Part shown: one piece after another, positions 33,315-46,639 of the stretch
How the letters are laid out: the number at the start of each line of letters is the position of its first letter
Position numbering within the stretch: position 1 is the stretch's first letter
NCBI RefSeq assembly: GCF_963678635.1
Contig: NC_087070.1
Span: forward strand, 27,592,057-27,656,056
Reading direction: 5' to 3'
From: Symsagittifera roscoffensis
Lineage: Eukaryota; Xenacoelomorpha; Acoela; Convolutidae
Length of the DNA: 64,000 bases
Program-made: the position numbers and the translations under genes
Notes under the pieces: generated by a model
The model's input: only the letters and a program-made list of their open reading frames with translations
Database searches by the model: none
Told to the model about the DNA's origin: nothing

Positions 33315-35705
33315 CGAGTCAATTACTTTTCCTGGCAACATATTCCAATCTCTAGCTAATCTAATGGTAAAACTTTTCTCGCAATGCGAGGTTGAACTTC
33401 TTCGTTATCACTTTTTTGTCATTTGTCTTTGTGTCAAGGATGTAGCTTTTGGATCATAATGTAGCTTTTCTAGCTTTTGGATCATAACGAATGTAACCTA
33501 TTTTGAACATTTCGATCGTTGTTTCTCGTCTTCTGCGGTATTCAAGTGAGGGTAACTCTAGTTTCTTTAACCTTTTCTTGTAGCTTCGAGTCAATTACTT
33601 CTCCTGGCAACATATTCCAAACAGTAGCTGATTTAGTGGTGAAATATTTTTTCCTCAATTCGACATTAGCCTTATTCGCTATCATTTTCTTGTCGTTTGT
33701 CCTTGTGTCACGATTGTAGCTTTTGGATCAAAATTTAGCTTTTGTAGCTTTTGATCAGAATGGTTGTACTCAAAAAGGTCGTAATGGTTGTAATCATTTT
33801 AGATCATAATAGTTGTAGCCTATTATGAACATTTCGAGCCTTGTTCGTCGCTTCTGCGGTATTCAAGTGGCGGTAAGTCTAGTTTCTGCAACCTTTCTTT
33901 GAAGGTTCGAGTCGATTACCTCTCTTGGCAACATATTCCAATCTGTAGCTGATTTAGTGGTAAGAAGCTACTTAACCTTTCCTTGTAGCTTCGATTCTGT
34001 TACTTCTCCTTGCAACATAACCTTTTTTGTACTTGATCTTGTGGTAAAAAATTTTTTTCCACAATTCGAAGTTGGCCTTATTCGTTATCATTTTCGTGTC
34101 GTTTGTCCTTTTGTCACGAATGTAGCTTTTGGATCATAATGTAGCTTTCGTAGCTTTTGGTCATAATGGTTTTAATCATAATGGTCGTAATGGATGTAAT
34201 CATTTTGGATCATTATGGTTGTAACCTATTTTGAACAATTCGATCACTGTTCCTCGCCTTCTGCGGTACTCAAGGGACGGTAGGTCTAGTTTCTTTATTC
34301 TTTCCTTGTAGCTTCAATTCAATTACTTCTCCTGGCAACATATTCCAATCTGTAGCGGATATAATAGTAAAAATGTTTTTTCGCGGTTCGGGGTTGGCCT
34401 TCTTCGTTGTCACTTTCTTGTCGTTTGTCCTTGTGTCACGATTGTAGCTTTTGGATCATAATGTAGCTTTTGTAGCTTTTGGATCATAATAGTTATCATC
34501 ATAATGGTCGTAATGGATGTAATCATTTTGGATCATAATGGTTGTAACCTATTTTGAAGTTTTCGATCACTGTTCCTCGCCTTCTGCGGTACTCAAGGGA
34601 CGATAGGTCTAGTTTCTTTATTCTTTCCTTGTAGCTTCAATTCAATTACTTCTCCTGGCAACATATTCCAATCTGTAGCGGATATAATCGTAAAAATGTT
34701 TTTTCGCGGTTCGGGGTTAGCCTTCTTCGTTGTCACTTTCTTTTCGTTTGTCCTTGTGTCACGATTGTAGCTTTTGGATCATAATGTAGCTTTTGCAGCT
34801 TTTGGATCATAATAGTTATCATCATAATGGCCGTAAAGGTTGTAATCATTCTGGATCATAATGGTTGTAACCTATTTTGAACAATTCGATCATTGTTCCT
34901 CGCCTTCTGCGGTATTCAAGTGACGGTAGGTCTAGTTTCTTCAACCCTTCCTTGTAGCTTCGAGTCAATCACTTCTCCTGGCAACATATTCGAATCTGTA
35001 GCTGGTCTATTGGTAAAAAAATTGTTTGATTTTTCCTTGTAGCTTCGAGACAATTAGTTCTCCTTGCAAGATATTCCAATCTGTAGCTGATCTAGTGGTA
35101 AAAAAGTTTTTCCGCAATTCGAGGTTGGCCTTATTCGTTATCACTTTCTTGTCGATTGTCTTTTGTCACCATTGCAGCTTTTAGATCATAATGTAGCTTT
35201 TGTAGCTTTTGATCATGATGGTTGTAATCATAATGGTCGTAATGGTTGTAATCAGTTTAGCTCATAATGGTTGTAAACAATTTTGAACATTTCGATCATT
35301 GTTCCTCGCCTTCTGCGGTATTCAAGTGACGGTAGATCTAGTTTCTTTAACCTTTCCTTGTAGCTTCGAGTCAATTACTTCTCCTGGCAGCATATTCCAA
35401 TCTGTAGCTGATCTGATGGTAAAAAATTTACTTTAACTTTTCCTTGTAGCTTCGAGTCAATTAATTCTCCTGGCAACATTTTCCAATCTGTAGCTGATCT
35501 AATGGTAAATTTTTTTTCCGCAAATCGAGATTTGCCTTCTTCGTTATCACTTTCTTGTCGTTTGACCTTGTGTCACGATTGTAGCTTTTGGATCATTATG
35601 TAGCTTTTTTAGCTTTTGATCATAATGTCTATAATCATAATGGTCGTAGTTGTTGCAATCATTTTGGATCATAATGGTTGTAACCTATTTTGAACATTTC
35701 GATCA

Positions 35706-36290
35706 TTGTTCCTCTCCTTCTGCGGTATTCAAGTGACGGTAGGTCTAGTTTCTCTAACTTTTCCTTGTAGCTTCGAGTCAATTACTTCTCGTTGCAACAT
35801 ATTTCAATCTGTAGCTGATCTAGTGGTAAAAAAGTTTTTCCGCAATTCGAGGTTGGCCTTATTCGTTATCACTTTCTTGTCGTTTGTTCTTGTGTCACGA
35901 TTGTTGCTTTTGATCATAATGTCTAAAATCATAATGGTCGTAACTGTTGTAATCATTTTGGATCATAATGGTTGTAACCTGTTTTGAACGTTTCGATCAT
36001 TGTTCCTCTCCTTCTGCGGTATTCAAGTGACGGTAGGTCTAGTTTTCTAACTTTTCCTTGTAGCTTCGAGTCAATTACTTCTCGTTGCAACATATTTCAA
36101 TCTGTAGCTGATCTAGTGGTAAAAAAGTTTTTCCGCAATTCGAGGTTGGCCTTATTCGTTATCACTTTCTTGTCGTTTGTTCTTGTGTCACGATTGTTGC
36201 TTTTGATCATAATGTCTAAAATCATAATGGTCGTAACTGTTGTAATCATTTTGGATCATAATGGTTGTAACCTGTTTTGAACGTTTCGAT
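35706..36290. repeat. Near-identical 293-bp duplication within array 2
   Basis: Two consecutive units ending at 35,987 and 36,280 are nearly identical. An antisense frame gives the same sequence over more than 80 residues in both, so the duplication is very recent compared with the diverged neighbours. Confidence 0.8.
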
Positions 36291-37369
36291 CATTGTTCCT
36301 CTCCTTCTGCGGTATTCAAGTGACGGTAGGTCTAGTTTTCTAACTTTTCCTTGTAGCTTCGAGTCAATTACTTCTCCTGCAATATATTTCAATCTGTAGC
36401 TGATCTAATGGTAAAAAAGTTACTTGAACCTTTCCTTGTAGCTTCGAGTCAATTATTTCTCCTAGCAACATATTCTTAACTGTAGTTGATCTAATGGTAA
36501 AAAGGTTTTTCCGTAATTCGAGGTTTGCCTTCTTCGTTATCACTTTCTTGTCGTTTGACCTTGTGTCAAGATTGTAGCTTTTGTATCATAATGTAGCTTT
36601 TGTAGCTTTTGATCATGATGGTTATAATCATAATGGTCGTAATGGTTGTAATCATTCTGGATCATAATGGTTGTAACCTATTTTTAACAATTCGATCATT
36701 GTTCCTCGCCTTCTGCGGTATTCAAGTGACGGTAGGTCTAGTTTCTTCAACACTTCCTTGTAGCTTCGAGTCAATCACTTCTCCTGGCAACATATTCCAA
36801 TCTGTAGCTGGTCTATTGGTAAAAAAGTTGTTTGATTTTTCCTTGTAGCTTCGAGACAATTAGTTCTCCTTGCAAGATATTCCAATCTGTAGCTGATCTA
36901 GTGGTAAAAAAGTTTTTCCGCAATTCCAGGTTGGCCTTATTCGTTATCACTTTCTTGTCGTTTGTCCTTGTGTCACGATTGTAGTTTTTGGATCATAATG
37001 TAGCTTTTGTAGCTTTTGGATCATAATAGTTATCATCATAATGGTCGTAATGGTTGTAATCATTCTGGATCATAATGGTTGTAACCTATTTTGAACAATT
37101 CGATCATTGTTCCTCACCTTCTGCGCTATTCAAGTGTCGTATGTGCTAGTTTCTTTAACCTTTTCTTGAAGCTTCGAGTCAATTACTTCTCCTGGCAACA
37201 TATTCCAATCTGTAGTTGATCTAGTGGTAAAAAAGTTACTTTAACCTTTCCCTGTAGCACTGATCTTGTGGTGAAAAAGTTTTTCCTCAATTCGAGGTTG
37301 GCCTTATTCGTTATCATTTTCATATCGTTTGTTCTTGTGTCACGATTGTTGCTTTTGGATCATAATGTA

Positions 37370-38250
37370 GCTTTTGTAGCTTTTGGATCACAATGGTTAT
37401 AATCATAATGTTTTAATGGTTTTAATCATTTTGGATCATAATAGTTGTAACCTAATTTGAAAATTTCGAGCGTTGTTCCTCACCTTCTGCGCTATTCAAG
37501 TGTCGTATGGGCTAGTTTTTTTAACCTTTCCTTGTAGCTTTGAGCAATTACTTCTCCTGGCAACATATTCCAATCTGTAGTTGATCTGATGGTAAAAAAG
37601 TTACTTTAACCTTTCCTTGTAGCTTCGAGTCAATTACTTCTCCTTGCAACATATTCCAACATATTGTAGCTTTTGGATCACAATGGTTATAATCATAATG
37701 TTTTAATGGTTTTAATCATTTTGGATCATAATAGTTGTAACCTAATTTGAAAATTTCGAGCGTTGTTCCTCACCTTCTGCGCTATTCAAGTGTCGTATGG
37801 GCTAGTTTTTTTAACCTTTCCTTGTAGCTTTGAGTCAATTACTTCTCCTGGTAACATATTCCAATCTGTAGTTGATCTGATGGTAAAAAAGTTACTTTAA
37901 CCTTTCCTTGTAATTTCGAGTCAATTACTTCTCCTTGCAACATATTCCAACATATTGTAGCTTTTGGATCACAATGGTTATAATCATAATGTTTTAATGG
38001 TTTTAATCATTTTGGATCATAATAGTTGTAACCTAATTTGAAAATTTCGAGCGTTGTTCCTCACCTTCTGCGCTATTCAAGTGTCGTATGGGCTAGTTTT
38101 TTTAACCTTTCCTTGTAGCTTTGAGTCAATTACTTCTCCTGGCAACATATTCCAATCTGTAGTTGATCTGATGGTAAAAAAGTTACTTTAACCTTTCCTT
38201 GTAGCTTCGAGTCAATTACTTCTCCTTGCAACATATTCCAATCTGTAGTT
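37370..38250. repeat. 291-bp subunits repeated three times within array 2
   Basis: The unusual join catattccaacatattgtag, which skips most of a unit, occurs at 37,648-37,667 and 37,939-37,958. The surrounding sequence (ttggatcacaatggttata, tgtcgtatgggctag) repeats at a 291-bp interval. A deletion-bearing unit was copied as a block. Confidence 0.75.
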
Positions 38251-40500
38251 GATCTAATGGTAAAAAAGTTACTTTAACCTTTCCCTGTAGCACTGATCTT
38301 GTGGTGAGAAAGTTTTTCCTCAATTCGAGGTTGGCCTTATTCGTTATCATTTTCTTATCGTTTGTTCTTGTGTCACGATTGTTGCTTTTGGATCATAATG
38401 TAGCTTTTGTAGCTTTTGGATCATAATGGTTATAATCATAATGTTTTAATGGTTTTAATCATTTTGGATCATAATAGTTGTAACCTAATTTGAACATTTC
38501 GAGCGTTTTTCCTCACCTTCTGCGCTATTCAAGTGTCGTATGGGCTAGTTTTTTTAACTTTTCCTTGTAGCTTTGAGTCAATTAATTCTCCTTGCAACAT
38601 TTTCCAATCTGTAGCTGATCTAATGGTAAAAAAATTTTTCCGCAAATCGAGATTTGCCTTCTTCGTTATCACTTTCTTGTCGTTTGACCTTGTGTCACGA
38701 TTGTAGCTTTTGGATCATTATGTACCTTTTTAGCTTTTGATCATAATGTTTATAATCATAATGGTCGTAGTTGTTGTAATCATTTTGGATCATAATGGTT
38801 GTAACCTATTTTGAACATTTCGATCAATGTTCCTCTCCTTCTGTGGTATTCAAGTGACGGTAGGTCTAGTTTCTTTAACTTTTCCTTGTAGCTTCGAGTC
38901 CATTACTTCTCCTGCAATATATTTCAATCTGTAGCTGATCTAATGGTAAAAAAAATACTTGAACCTTTCCTTGTAGCTTCGAGTCAATTATTTCTCCTAG
39001 CAACATATTCTTAACTGTAGTTGATCTAATGGTAAAAAAGTTTTTCCGTAATTCGAGGTTTGCCTTCTTCGTTATCACTCTCTTGTCGTTTGACCTTGTG
39101 TCAAGATTGTAGCTTTTGTATCATAATGTAGCTTTTGTAGCTTTTGATCATGATGGTTATAATCATAATGGTCGTATTGGTTGTAATCAATTTGGATCAT
39201 AATGGTTGTAACCTAATTTGATCATTTCGATTATTGTTCCACGCCTTCTGCGGTATTCAAAAGACGGTAGGTCTAGTTTTTTTAACATTTCCTTGTAGCT
39301 TTGAGTCAATTACTTCTCCTGGCAACATATTCCAATCTGTAGTTGATCTGATGGTAAAAAAGTTACTTTAACCTTTCCTTGAAGCTTCGAGTCAATTACT
39401 TCTCCTTGCAACATATTCCAATCTGTATTTGATCTATTGGTAAAAAAGTTACTTTAACCTTTCCCTGTAGCACTGATCTTGTGGTGAAAAAGTTTTTCCT
39501 CAGTTCGAGGTTGGCCTTATTCGTTATCATTTTCTTATCGTTTGTTCTTGTGTCACGATTGTTGCTTTTGGATCATAATGTAGCTTTTGTAGCTTTTGGA
39601 TCATAATGGTTATAATCATAATGTTTTAATGGTTTTAATCATTTTGGATCATAATAGTTGTAACCTAATTTGAAAATTTCGAGCGTTTTTCCTCACCTTC
39701 TGCGCTATTCAAGTGTCGTATGGGCTAGTTTTTTTAACTTTTCCTTGTAGCTTTGAGTCAATTAATTCTCCTTGCAACATTTTCCAATCTGTAGCTGATC
39801 TAATGGTAAAAAAATTTTTCCGCAAATCGAGATTTGCCTTCTTCGTTATCACTTTCTTGTCGTTTGACCTTGTGTCACGATTGTAGCTTTTGGATCATTA
39901 TGTAGCTTTTTTTAGCTTTTGATCATAATGTTTATAATCATAATGGTCGTAGTTGTTGTAATCATTTTGGATCATAATGGTTGTAACCTATTTTGAACAT
40001 TTCGATCATTGTTCCTCTCCTTCTGTGGTATTCAAGTGACGGTAGGTCTAGTTTCTTTAACTTTTCCTTGTAGCTTCGAGTCCATTACTTCTCCTGCAAT
40101 ATATTTCAATCTGTAGCTGATCTAATGGTAAAAAAAATACTTGAACCTTTCCTTGTAGCTTCGAGTCAATTATTTCTCCTAGCAACATATTCTTAACTGT
40201 AGTTGATCTAATGGTAAAAAAGTTTTTCCGTAATTCGAGGTTTGCTTTCTTCGTTATCACTCTCTTGTCGTTTGACCTTGTGTCAAGATTGTAGCTTTTG
40301 TATCATAATGTAGCTTTTGTAGCTTTTGATCATGATGGTTATAATCATAATGGTCGTATTGGTTGTAATCAATTTGGATCATAATGGTTGTAACCTAATT
40401 TGATCATTTCGATTATTGTTCCACGCCTTCTGCGGTATTCAAAAGACGGTAGGTCTAGTTTTTTTAACATTTCCTTGTAGCTTTGAGTCAATTACTTCTC
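38100..40500. repeat. Higher-order repeat of 1,182 bp in array 2 (two copies)
   Basis: A block of several units at about 38,100-39,318 is repeated at 39,282-40,500. Antisense frames at 38,875-39,078 and 40,057-40,260 encode identical 67-residue sequences 1,182 bp apart, and both copies end at the same variant ctagtttttttaacatttcc. This is the higher-order structure seen in satellites. Confidence 0.8.
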
Positions 40501-41619
40501 GTTGCAACATATTTCAATCTGTAGCTGATCTAGTGGTAAAAAAGTTTTCCGCAATTCCAGGTTGGCCTTATTCGTTATCACTTTCTTGTCGTTTGTCCTT
40601 GTGTCACGATTGTAGCTTTTGGATCATAATGTAGCTTTTGTAGCTTTTGGATCATAATGGTTATAATAATAATGTTTTAATGGTTTTAATCATTTTGGAT
40701 CATAATAGTTGTAACCTAATTTGAACATTTCGAGCGTTGTTCCTCACCTTCTGCGCTATTCAAGTGTCGTATGGGCTAGTTTCTTTAACCTTTCCTTGTA
40801 GCTTCGAGTCAATTACTTCTCCTGGCAACATATTCCAATCTGTAGTTGATCTAATGGTAAAAAAGTTACTTTAACTTTTCTCTGTGGCACTGATCTTGTG
40901 GTGAAAACGTTTTTCCTCAATTCGAGGTTGGCCTTATTCGTTATCAATTTCTTATCGTTTGTTCTTGTGTCACGATTGTTGCTTTTGGATCATAATGTAG
41001 CTTTTGTAGCTTTTGGATCATAATGGTTATAATCATAGGGTTTTAATGGTTTTAATCATTTTGGATCATAAAAGTTGTAACCTAATTTGAACATTTCGAG
41101 CGTTGTTCCTCACCTTCTGCGCTATTCAAGTGTCGTATGAGCTAGTTTCTTTAACCTTTCCTTGTAGCTTCGAGTCAATTACTTCTCCTGGCAGCATATT
41201 CCAATCTGTAGCTGATCTAATGGTAAAAAGTTACCCTAACTTTTCCTTGTAGCTTCGAGTCAATTAATTCTCCTGGTGACATATTCCAATCTGTAGCTGA
41301 TCTAAACGTTAAAAAAATTCAGCAATTCGAAGTTGGCCTTCTTCGTTATCAATTTCTTGTCGTTTATCCTTTTGTCACGATTGTTGCTTTGGATCATAAT
41401 GTAGCTTTGGTAGCTTTTGATCATATACGTTGTAATCACAATGGTCGTAATGATTGTAATCATTTTGGATCAAAATGGTTGTAACCTATTTCGAACATTT
41501 CGATCATGGTTCGTTGCCTTCTGCGGTATTCAAGTGACGGTAGGTCTAGTTTCTTTAACCTTTCCTTGTAGCTTCGAGTCAATTACTTCTCCTGGCAAGA
41601 TATTCTAATCTGTAGCTGA

Positions 41620-42060
41620 TCTAATGGTAGAAAAGTTACTTGTAACTTTCCATGTTGCTTCGAGTCAATTAACTCTCCAAGCAACATATTGCAAACTGTA
41701 GCTGATCTTGTGGTAGAAAAGTTACTTGTAACTTTCCATGTTGCTTCGAGTCAATTAACTCTCCAAGCAACATATTGCAAACTGTAGCTGATCTTGTGGT
41801 AGAAAAGTTACTTGTAACTTTCCATGTTGCTTCGAGTCAATTAACTCTCCAAGCAACATATTGCAAACTGTAGCTGATCTAATGTTAAAAATGTGTTACT
41901 TTAGCCTTACCTTGTAGCTTCGAGACAATTAGTTCTCCGGGCAACATATTCTAATCTGTAGCTGATCTAATGGTAGAAAAGTTACTTGTAACTTTCCATG
42001 TTGCTTCGAGTCAATTAACTCTCCAAGCAACATATTGCAAACTGTAGCTGATCTTGTGGT
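41620..42060. repeat. 86-bp tandem subrepeat in array 2
   Basis: A segment starting agaaaagttacttgtaac occurs at 41,629, 41,715, 41,801 and again near 41,967. The first three are at exact 86-bp steps and the fourth follows after a divergent unit. It corresponds only to the DWNMLPG-VIDSK end of the unit. Confidence 0.75.
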
Positions 42061-45000
42061 AAAAAAGTTTTTCCACATTTCGAGCTGTCACGATTGTAGC
42101 TTTTGGATCTTAAGGTAGCTTTTGTAGCTTTTGATCATAATGGTTGTAATCATAACGGTCGTATTGGTTTTAATCATTTTGGATCATAATGGTTGTAACC
42201 TATTTTGAACATTTCGATCCTTGTTCATCGCATTCTGCGGTATTCAAGTGCCAGTAGGTCTAGTTTTTTTAACCTTTCCTTGTAGCTTCGAGTCAATTAC
42301 TTCTCCTGGCAATATATTCCAATCTGTAGCTGATCTAATTTTATAAAAGTTACTTTAAACTTTGCTTGTAGCTTTCAGACAGTTAATTCTCATGGCAGCA
42401 TATTCCAATCTGTAGTTGATCTAATCTTAAAAAAAATACTTTAACCTTTCCTTGTAGCTTTGAGTCAATTACTTCTCCTTGCAACATATTCCAATCTGTA
42501 GCTGATCTAATGGTAAAAAAGTTACTTTAACAATTCGTTGTAGCTTCGAGACAATTACTTCTCCAGGCAACATACTCCAATCTGTAGTTGATCTAATGGT
42601 AAAAAAGTTACTATAACATTTCATTTCCTTGTAGCTTCGAGACAATTATTTCTCCTTGCAACATATTCCAATCTGTAGCTGATCTTGTGGTAAAAACGTT
42701 TTTCCGCAATTCGAGGTTGGCCTTATTCATTATGACTTTCCTGCCATTTGTCCTTGTGTCACGATTGTAGCTTTTGGATCATAATGTAGCTTTTGTAGCA
42801 TCTGTTCATAATGGTTGTAATCATAATGGTGGTAATGGTTGTAATCATTTTAGATTACAATGGTTGTAACCTATTTTGAACATTTCGATCATTTTTCGTC
42901 GCCTTCTGCGGTAATCAAAAGCCGGTAGCTCTAGTTTTTTTAACCTTTCCTTGTAGCTTCGAGTCAATTACTTCTCCTGGCAACGTATTCCAATCTGTAG
43001 CTGATCTAATTTTAATAAATTTACTTTAAACTTTGCTTGTAGCTTTCAGACAGTTAATTCTCATGGCAGCATATTCCAATCTGTAGTTGATCTAATGTTA
43101 AAAAAAATACTTTAACCTTTCCTTGTAGCTTTGAGTCAAGTACTTCTCCTTGCAACATATTCCAATCTGTAGCTGATCTAATGGTAAAAAGTTTACTTTA
43201 AACTTTGCTTGTAGCTTTCAGACAGTTAATTCTCATGGCAGCATATTCCAATCTGTAGTTGATCTAATGTTTAAAAAAAATTCTTTAACCTTTCCCTGAA
43301 GCTTTGAGTCAATTACTTCTCCTGGCAACATATTCCAATCTGTAGTTGATCTAATGGTAAAAAAAATTCGTTGAACCTTTCCTTGTAGCTTCGAGTCAAT
43401 TACTTCTCCTTGCAACATATTCCAATCTGTAGTTGATCTAATGGTGAAAAAATTACTTTAACCTTTCCTTATAGCTTCGAGTCAATTACTTCTCCGTGCA
43501 ACATATTCCCTTCTGTAGCTGATCTAGTGGTTAAAACGTTTTTATGCAAATCGAGGTTGGCCTTATTCGTTATCACTTTCTTGTCGTTTGTCCTTGTGTC
43601 CCGATTGTAGCTCTTGGATCATAATGTAGCTTTTCAGCTTTTGATCATAGTGGTTGTAATCATAATGGTCGTTATGGTTGTAACCATTCTGGTTCATAAT
43701 GGCTGTAACCTATTTTGAACATTTCGATTATTCTTCCTCGCCTTCTGCGGTATTCAAGTGATGGTAGGTCTAGTTTCTTTAATTTTTTTTGTAGCTTCTT
43801 GTCAATTTCTTCTCCTTTCAACATATTCCAATCTGTAGCTGATCTATTGGTAAAAAAAAATTTCCGCAATTCGAGGTTGGCCTTATTCGTTATCACTTTC
43901 TTGTGTTCGTCCTTGTGTCACAATTGTGGCTTTCAGATCATAATGTAGCTTTTGTAGCTTTTGATCATATAGGTTGTAATCGTAATGGTCTTAGTGGTTG
44001 TATTCATTCTGGTTCATAATGGTTGTAACCTATTTTGAACATTTTGATCATTGTTCCTCGCCTTCTGCGGTATTCAAGTGACGGTAGGTTTGGTTTCTTT
44101 AGCCTTTCCTTATAGTTTTGAGTCAATTACTTCTCCTAGCAACATATTCCAATCTTTAGTTGATCTAATCGTGAAAAAATTACTTTAACCTTTCCTTATA
44201 GCTTCGAGTCAAATTCTTCTCCGTGCAACATATTCCAGTCTGTTGCTGACCTAGTGGTAAAAATGTTTTTATGCAAATCGAGGTTGGCCTTATTCGTTAT
44301 CACTTTCTTGTCGTTTGTGCTTGTGTCACGATTGTAATTTTTGGATCATAATGTAGCTTTGGTAGCTTTTGATCATATACGTTGTAATCACAATGGTCGA
44401 AATGGTTGTAATCATTTTGGATCATAATGGTTGTAACCTATTTCGAACATTTCGATCATGGCTCCTTGCCTTCTGCGGTATTCAAGTGACGGTAGGTCTA
44501 GTTTCTTTAACTTTTCCTTGCAGCTTCAAGTCAATTACTTCTCCTGGCAACATATTCCAATCTGTAGCTGATCTAATTGTGAAAAAGTTTTTCTGCGTTT
44601 CGAGGTTGGCCTTCTTCGTTAACAATTTTTTATGTCGCTTGTCCTTGTGTCACGATTGTTGCATTTGGATCGCAATGTAGCTTTGGTAGCTTTTGAATCA
44701 TAATCGTTGTAAACTGTTTCGAACATTTCGATCATTGTTCCTCGCCTTCTGCGCTATTCAAGTGACGGTTAGTCTAGTTTCTTTAACCTTTTTGTGTAGC
44801 TTCGAGTCAATTATTTTGCCTGGCAACATATTCCAATCTGTAGCTGATTTAAGGGTAAAATTTTTTTCCGCAATTCGAGGATTGCCTTGTTTGTTATCAC
44901 TTCTTGTCGTTTGTCCTTGTTTTACGATTGTAGCTTTTGGAGCATAATGTAGCTTTTGGATCATAATGTTTGTAACCCATTCGAACATTTCGATCATTGC

Positions 45001-46639
45001 TCCTCGCCTTCTGCGGTATTCAATTAACGGTTACTGTAGTTTCTTTAATCTTTGATTGTCGCTTCAAGCCAATATCTTCTCCTGGCACAATATTCCAATC
45101 TGTAGCTGAATTAATAATAAAAAAGTTTTTCCGCAATTCGAGGTTGGTCCTCTTCCTTATCGCTTTCTTGTCGTTTGTCCTTGTGTCACACTTGTAGCTT
45201 TAGGATCATAAAGTAGCTTTTATAGCTTTGGAGTCATAATCGTGTAAATGGTTTTGAACATTTCGATCATTGTTCCTCGCCTTCTGCGGTATTCAAGTGA
45301 CGGTAGGTGTGGTTTCTTTAGCCTTTTCTTGTAGTTTCTTGTAGTTTCGAGTCGATTACTTCTCCTAGCAACATATTCCAATCTGTAGTTGATCTAATGG
45401 TGAAAAAATTACTTTAACCTTTCCTTATAGCTTCGAGTCAATTACTTCTCCGTGCAACATATTCCAGTCTGTAGCTGATCTAGTGGTAAAAAAGTTTTTA
45501 TGCAAATCGAGGTTGGCCTTATTCGTTATCACTTTCTTGTCGTTTGTCCTTGTGTCACGATTGTAATTTTTGGATCATAATGTAGCTTTGGTAGCTTTTG
45601 ATCATATATGTTGTAATCATAATGGTCGAAATGGTTGTAATCATTTTGGATCATAATGACTGTAACCTATTTCGAACATTTCGATCATGGTTCCTTGCCT
45701 TCTGAGGTATTCAAGTGACGGTAGGTCTAGTTTCTTCAACCTTTCCTTGCAGCTTCAAGTCAATTACTCCTCCTGGCAACATATTCCAATCTGTAGTTGA
45801 TTTAATTGTGAAAAAGTTTTTCTGCATTTCGAGGTTGGCCTTCTTCGCTAACATTTTTTTATGTCGCTTGTACTTGTGTCACGATTGTTGCATTTGGATC
45901 AAAATGTAGCTTTTCGTAGCTTTTCGTAGCGTTGTAAACTGTTTTGAACATTTCGATCATTGTTCCTCGCCTTCTGCGATATTCAAGTGACGGTTAGTCT
46001 AGTTTTTTTAACCTTTTTTTGTAGCTTCGAGTCAATGATTTCGCCTGGCAACATATTCCAATCTGTAGCTGATTTAAGTAAAAATTTTTCCCGCAATTCG
46101 AGGATTGCCTTTTTTGTTATCACTTCTTGTCGTTTGTCCTTGTGTTACGATTGTAGCTTTTGGATCGTAATGTAGCTTTTGGATCATAATGTTTGTAACC
46201 CATTTGAACATTTCGATCATTGTTCCTCGCCTTCTGCGGTATTCAATTAACGGTTACTTTAGTTTCTTCAATCTTTCATTGTAGCTTCGAGCAAATTACT
46301 TCTCCTTGCAACATATTCCAATCTGTAGCTGAATAAATAACAAAAAAAATTTTCCGCAATTCGAGGTTGGCCTTCTTCCTTATCGCTTTGTTGTCATTTG
46401 TCCTTGTGTCACGATTTTAGCTTTTGGATCATAAGGTAGCTACTGTAGCTTTTGGTTCATAATGGTTGTAATCATAATGGTCGTAATGGTTGTAATCATT
46501 TTGGACTATAATGGTAGCTTTTAAACTTTTTGGATCATAACGATTGTAACCTATTCTGAACAATTCGATCATTGTCCCTCATTTTCTGCGGTATTCAAGT
46601 AATGGTAGGTCTAGTTTCTTTAACCTTTCCTTGTAGCTT

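Larger units (their letters stand above)
33312..46639 (-). repeat. 13.3-kb tandem array of a LINE RT C-terminal segment (array 2)
   Basis: Units of roughly 290-400 bp (many internally deleted) repeat across the whole interval, with markers cttgtagcttcgagtcaatt and catattccaatctgtag. On the minus strand a full unit encodes YKERLKKLDLPSLEYRRRRG and MIEMFKIGYNHYDP, a variable minisatellite, then NDKKVITNKANLELRKNFF and RSATDWNMLPGEVIDSK. This is the final about 110 residues of a CR1/jockey-like LINE RT. At each unit boundary VIDSK is joined to (L)QGKVKE, where the reading frame changes. The outer edges are unique LINE sequence on both sides (33,190-33,314 and 46,640-47,130), so the array is an in-place expansion within one LINE copy. 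Frames on the plus strand of this region are antisense shadows. Confidence 0.85.

Noticed and set aside
33312-46639. CRISPR-like array
   Set aside because: The repeats are long, contiguous and diverged without unique spacers of constant length, the context is eukaryotic, and no cas genes are present.
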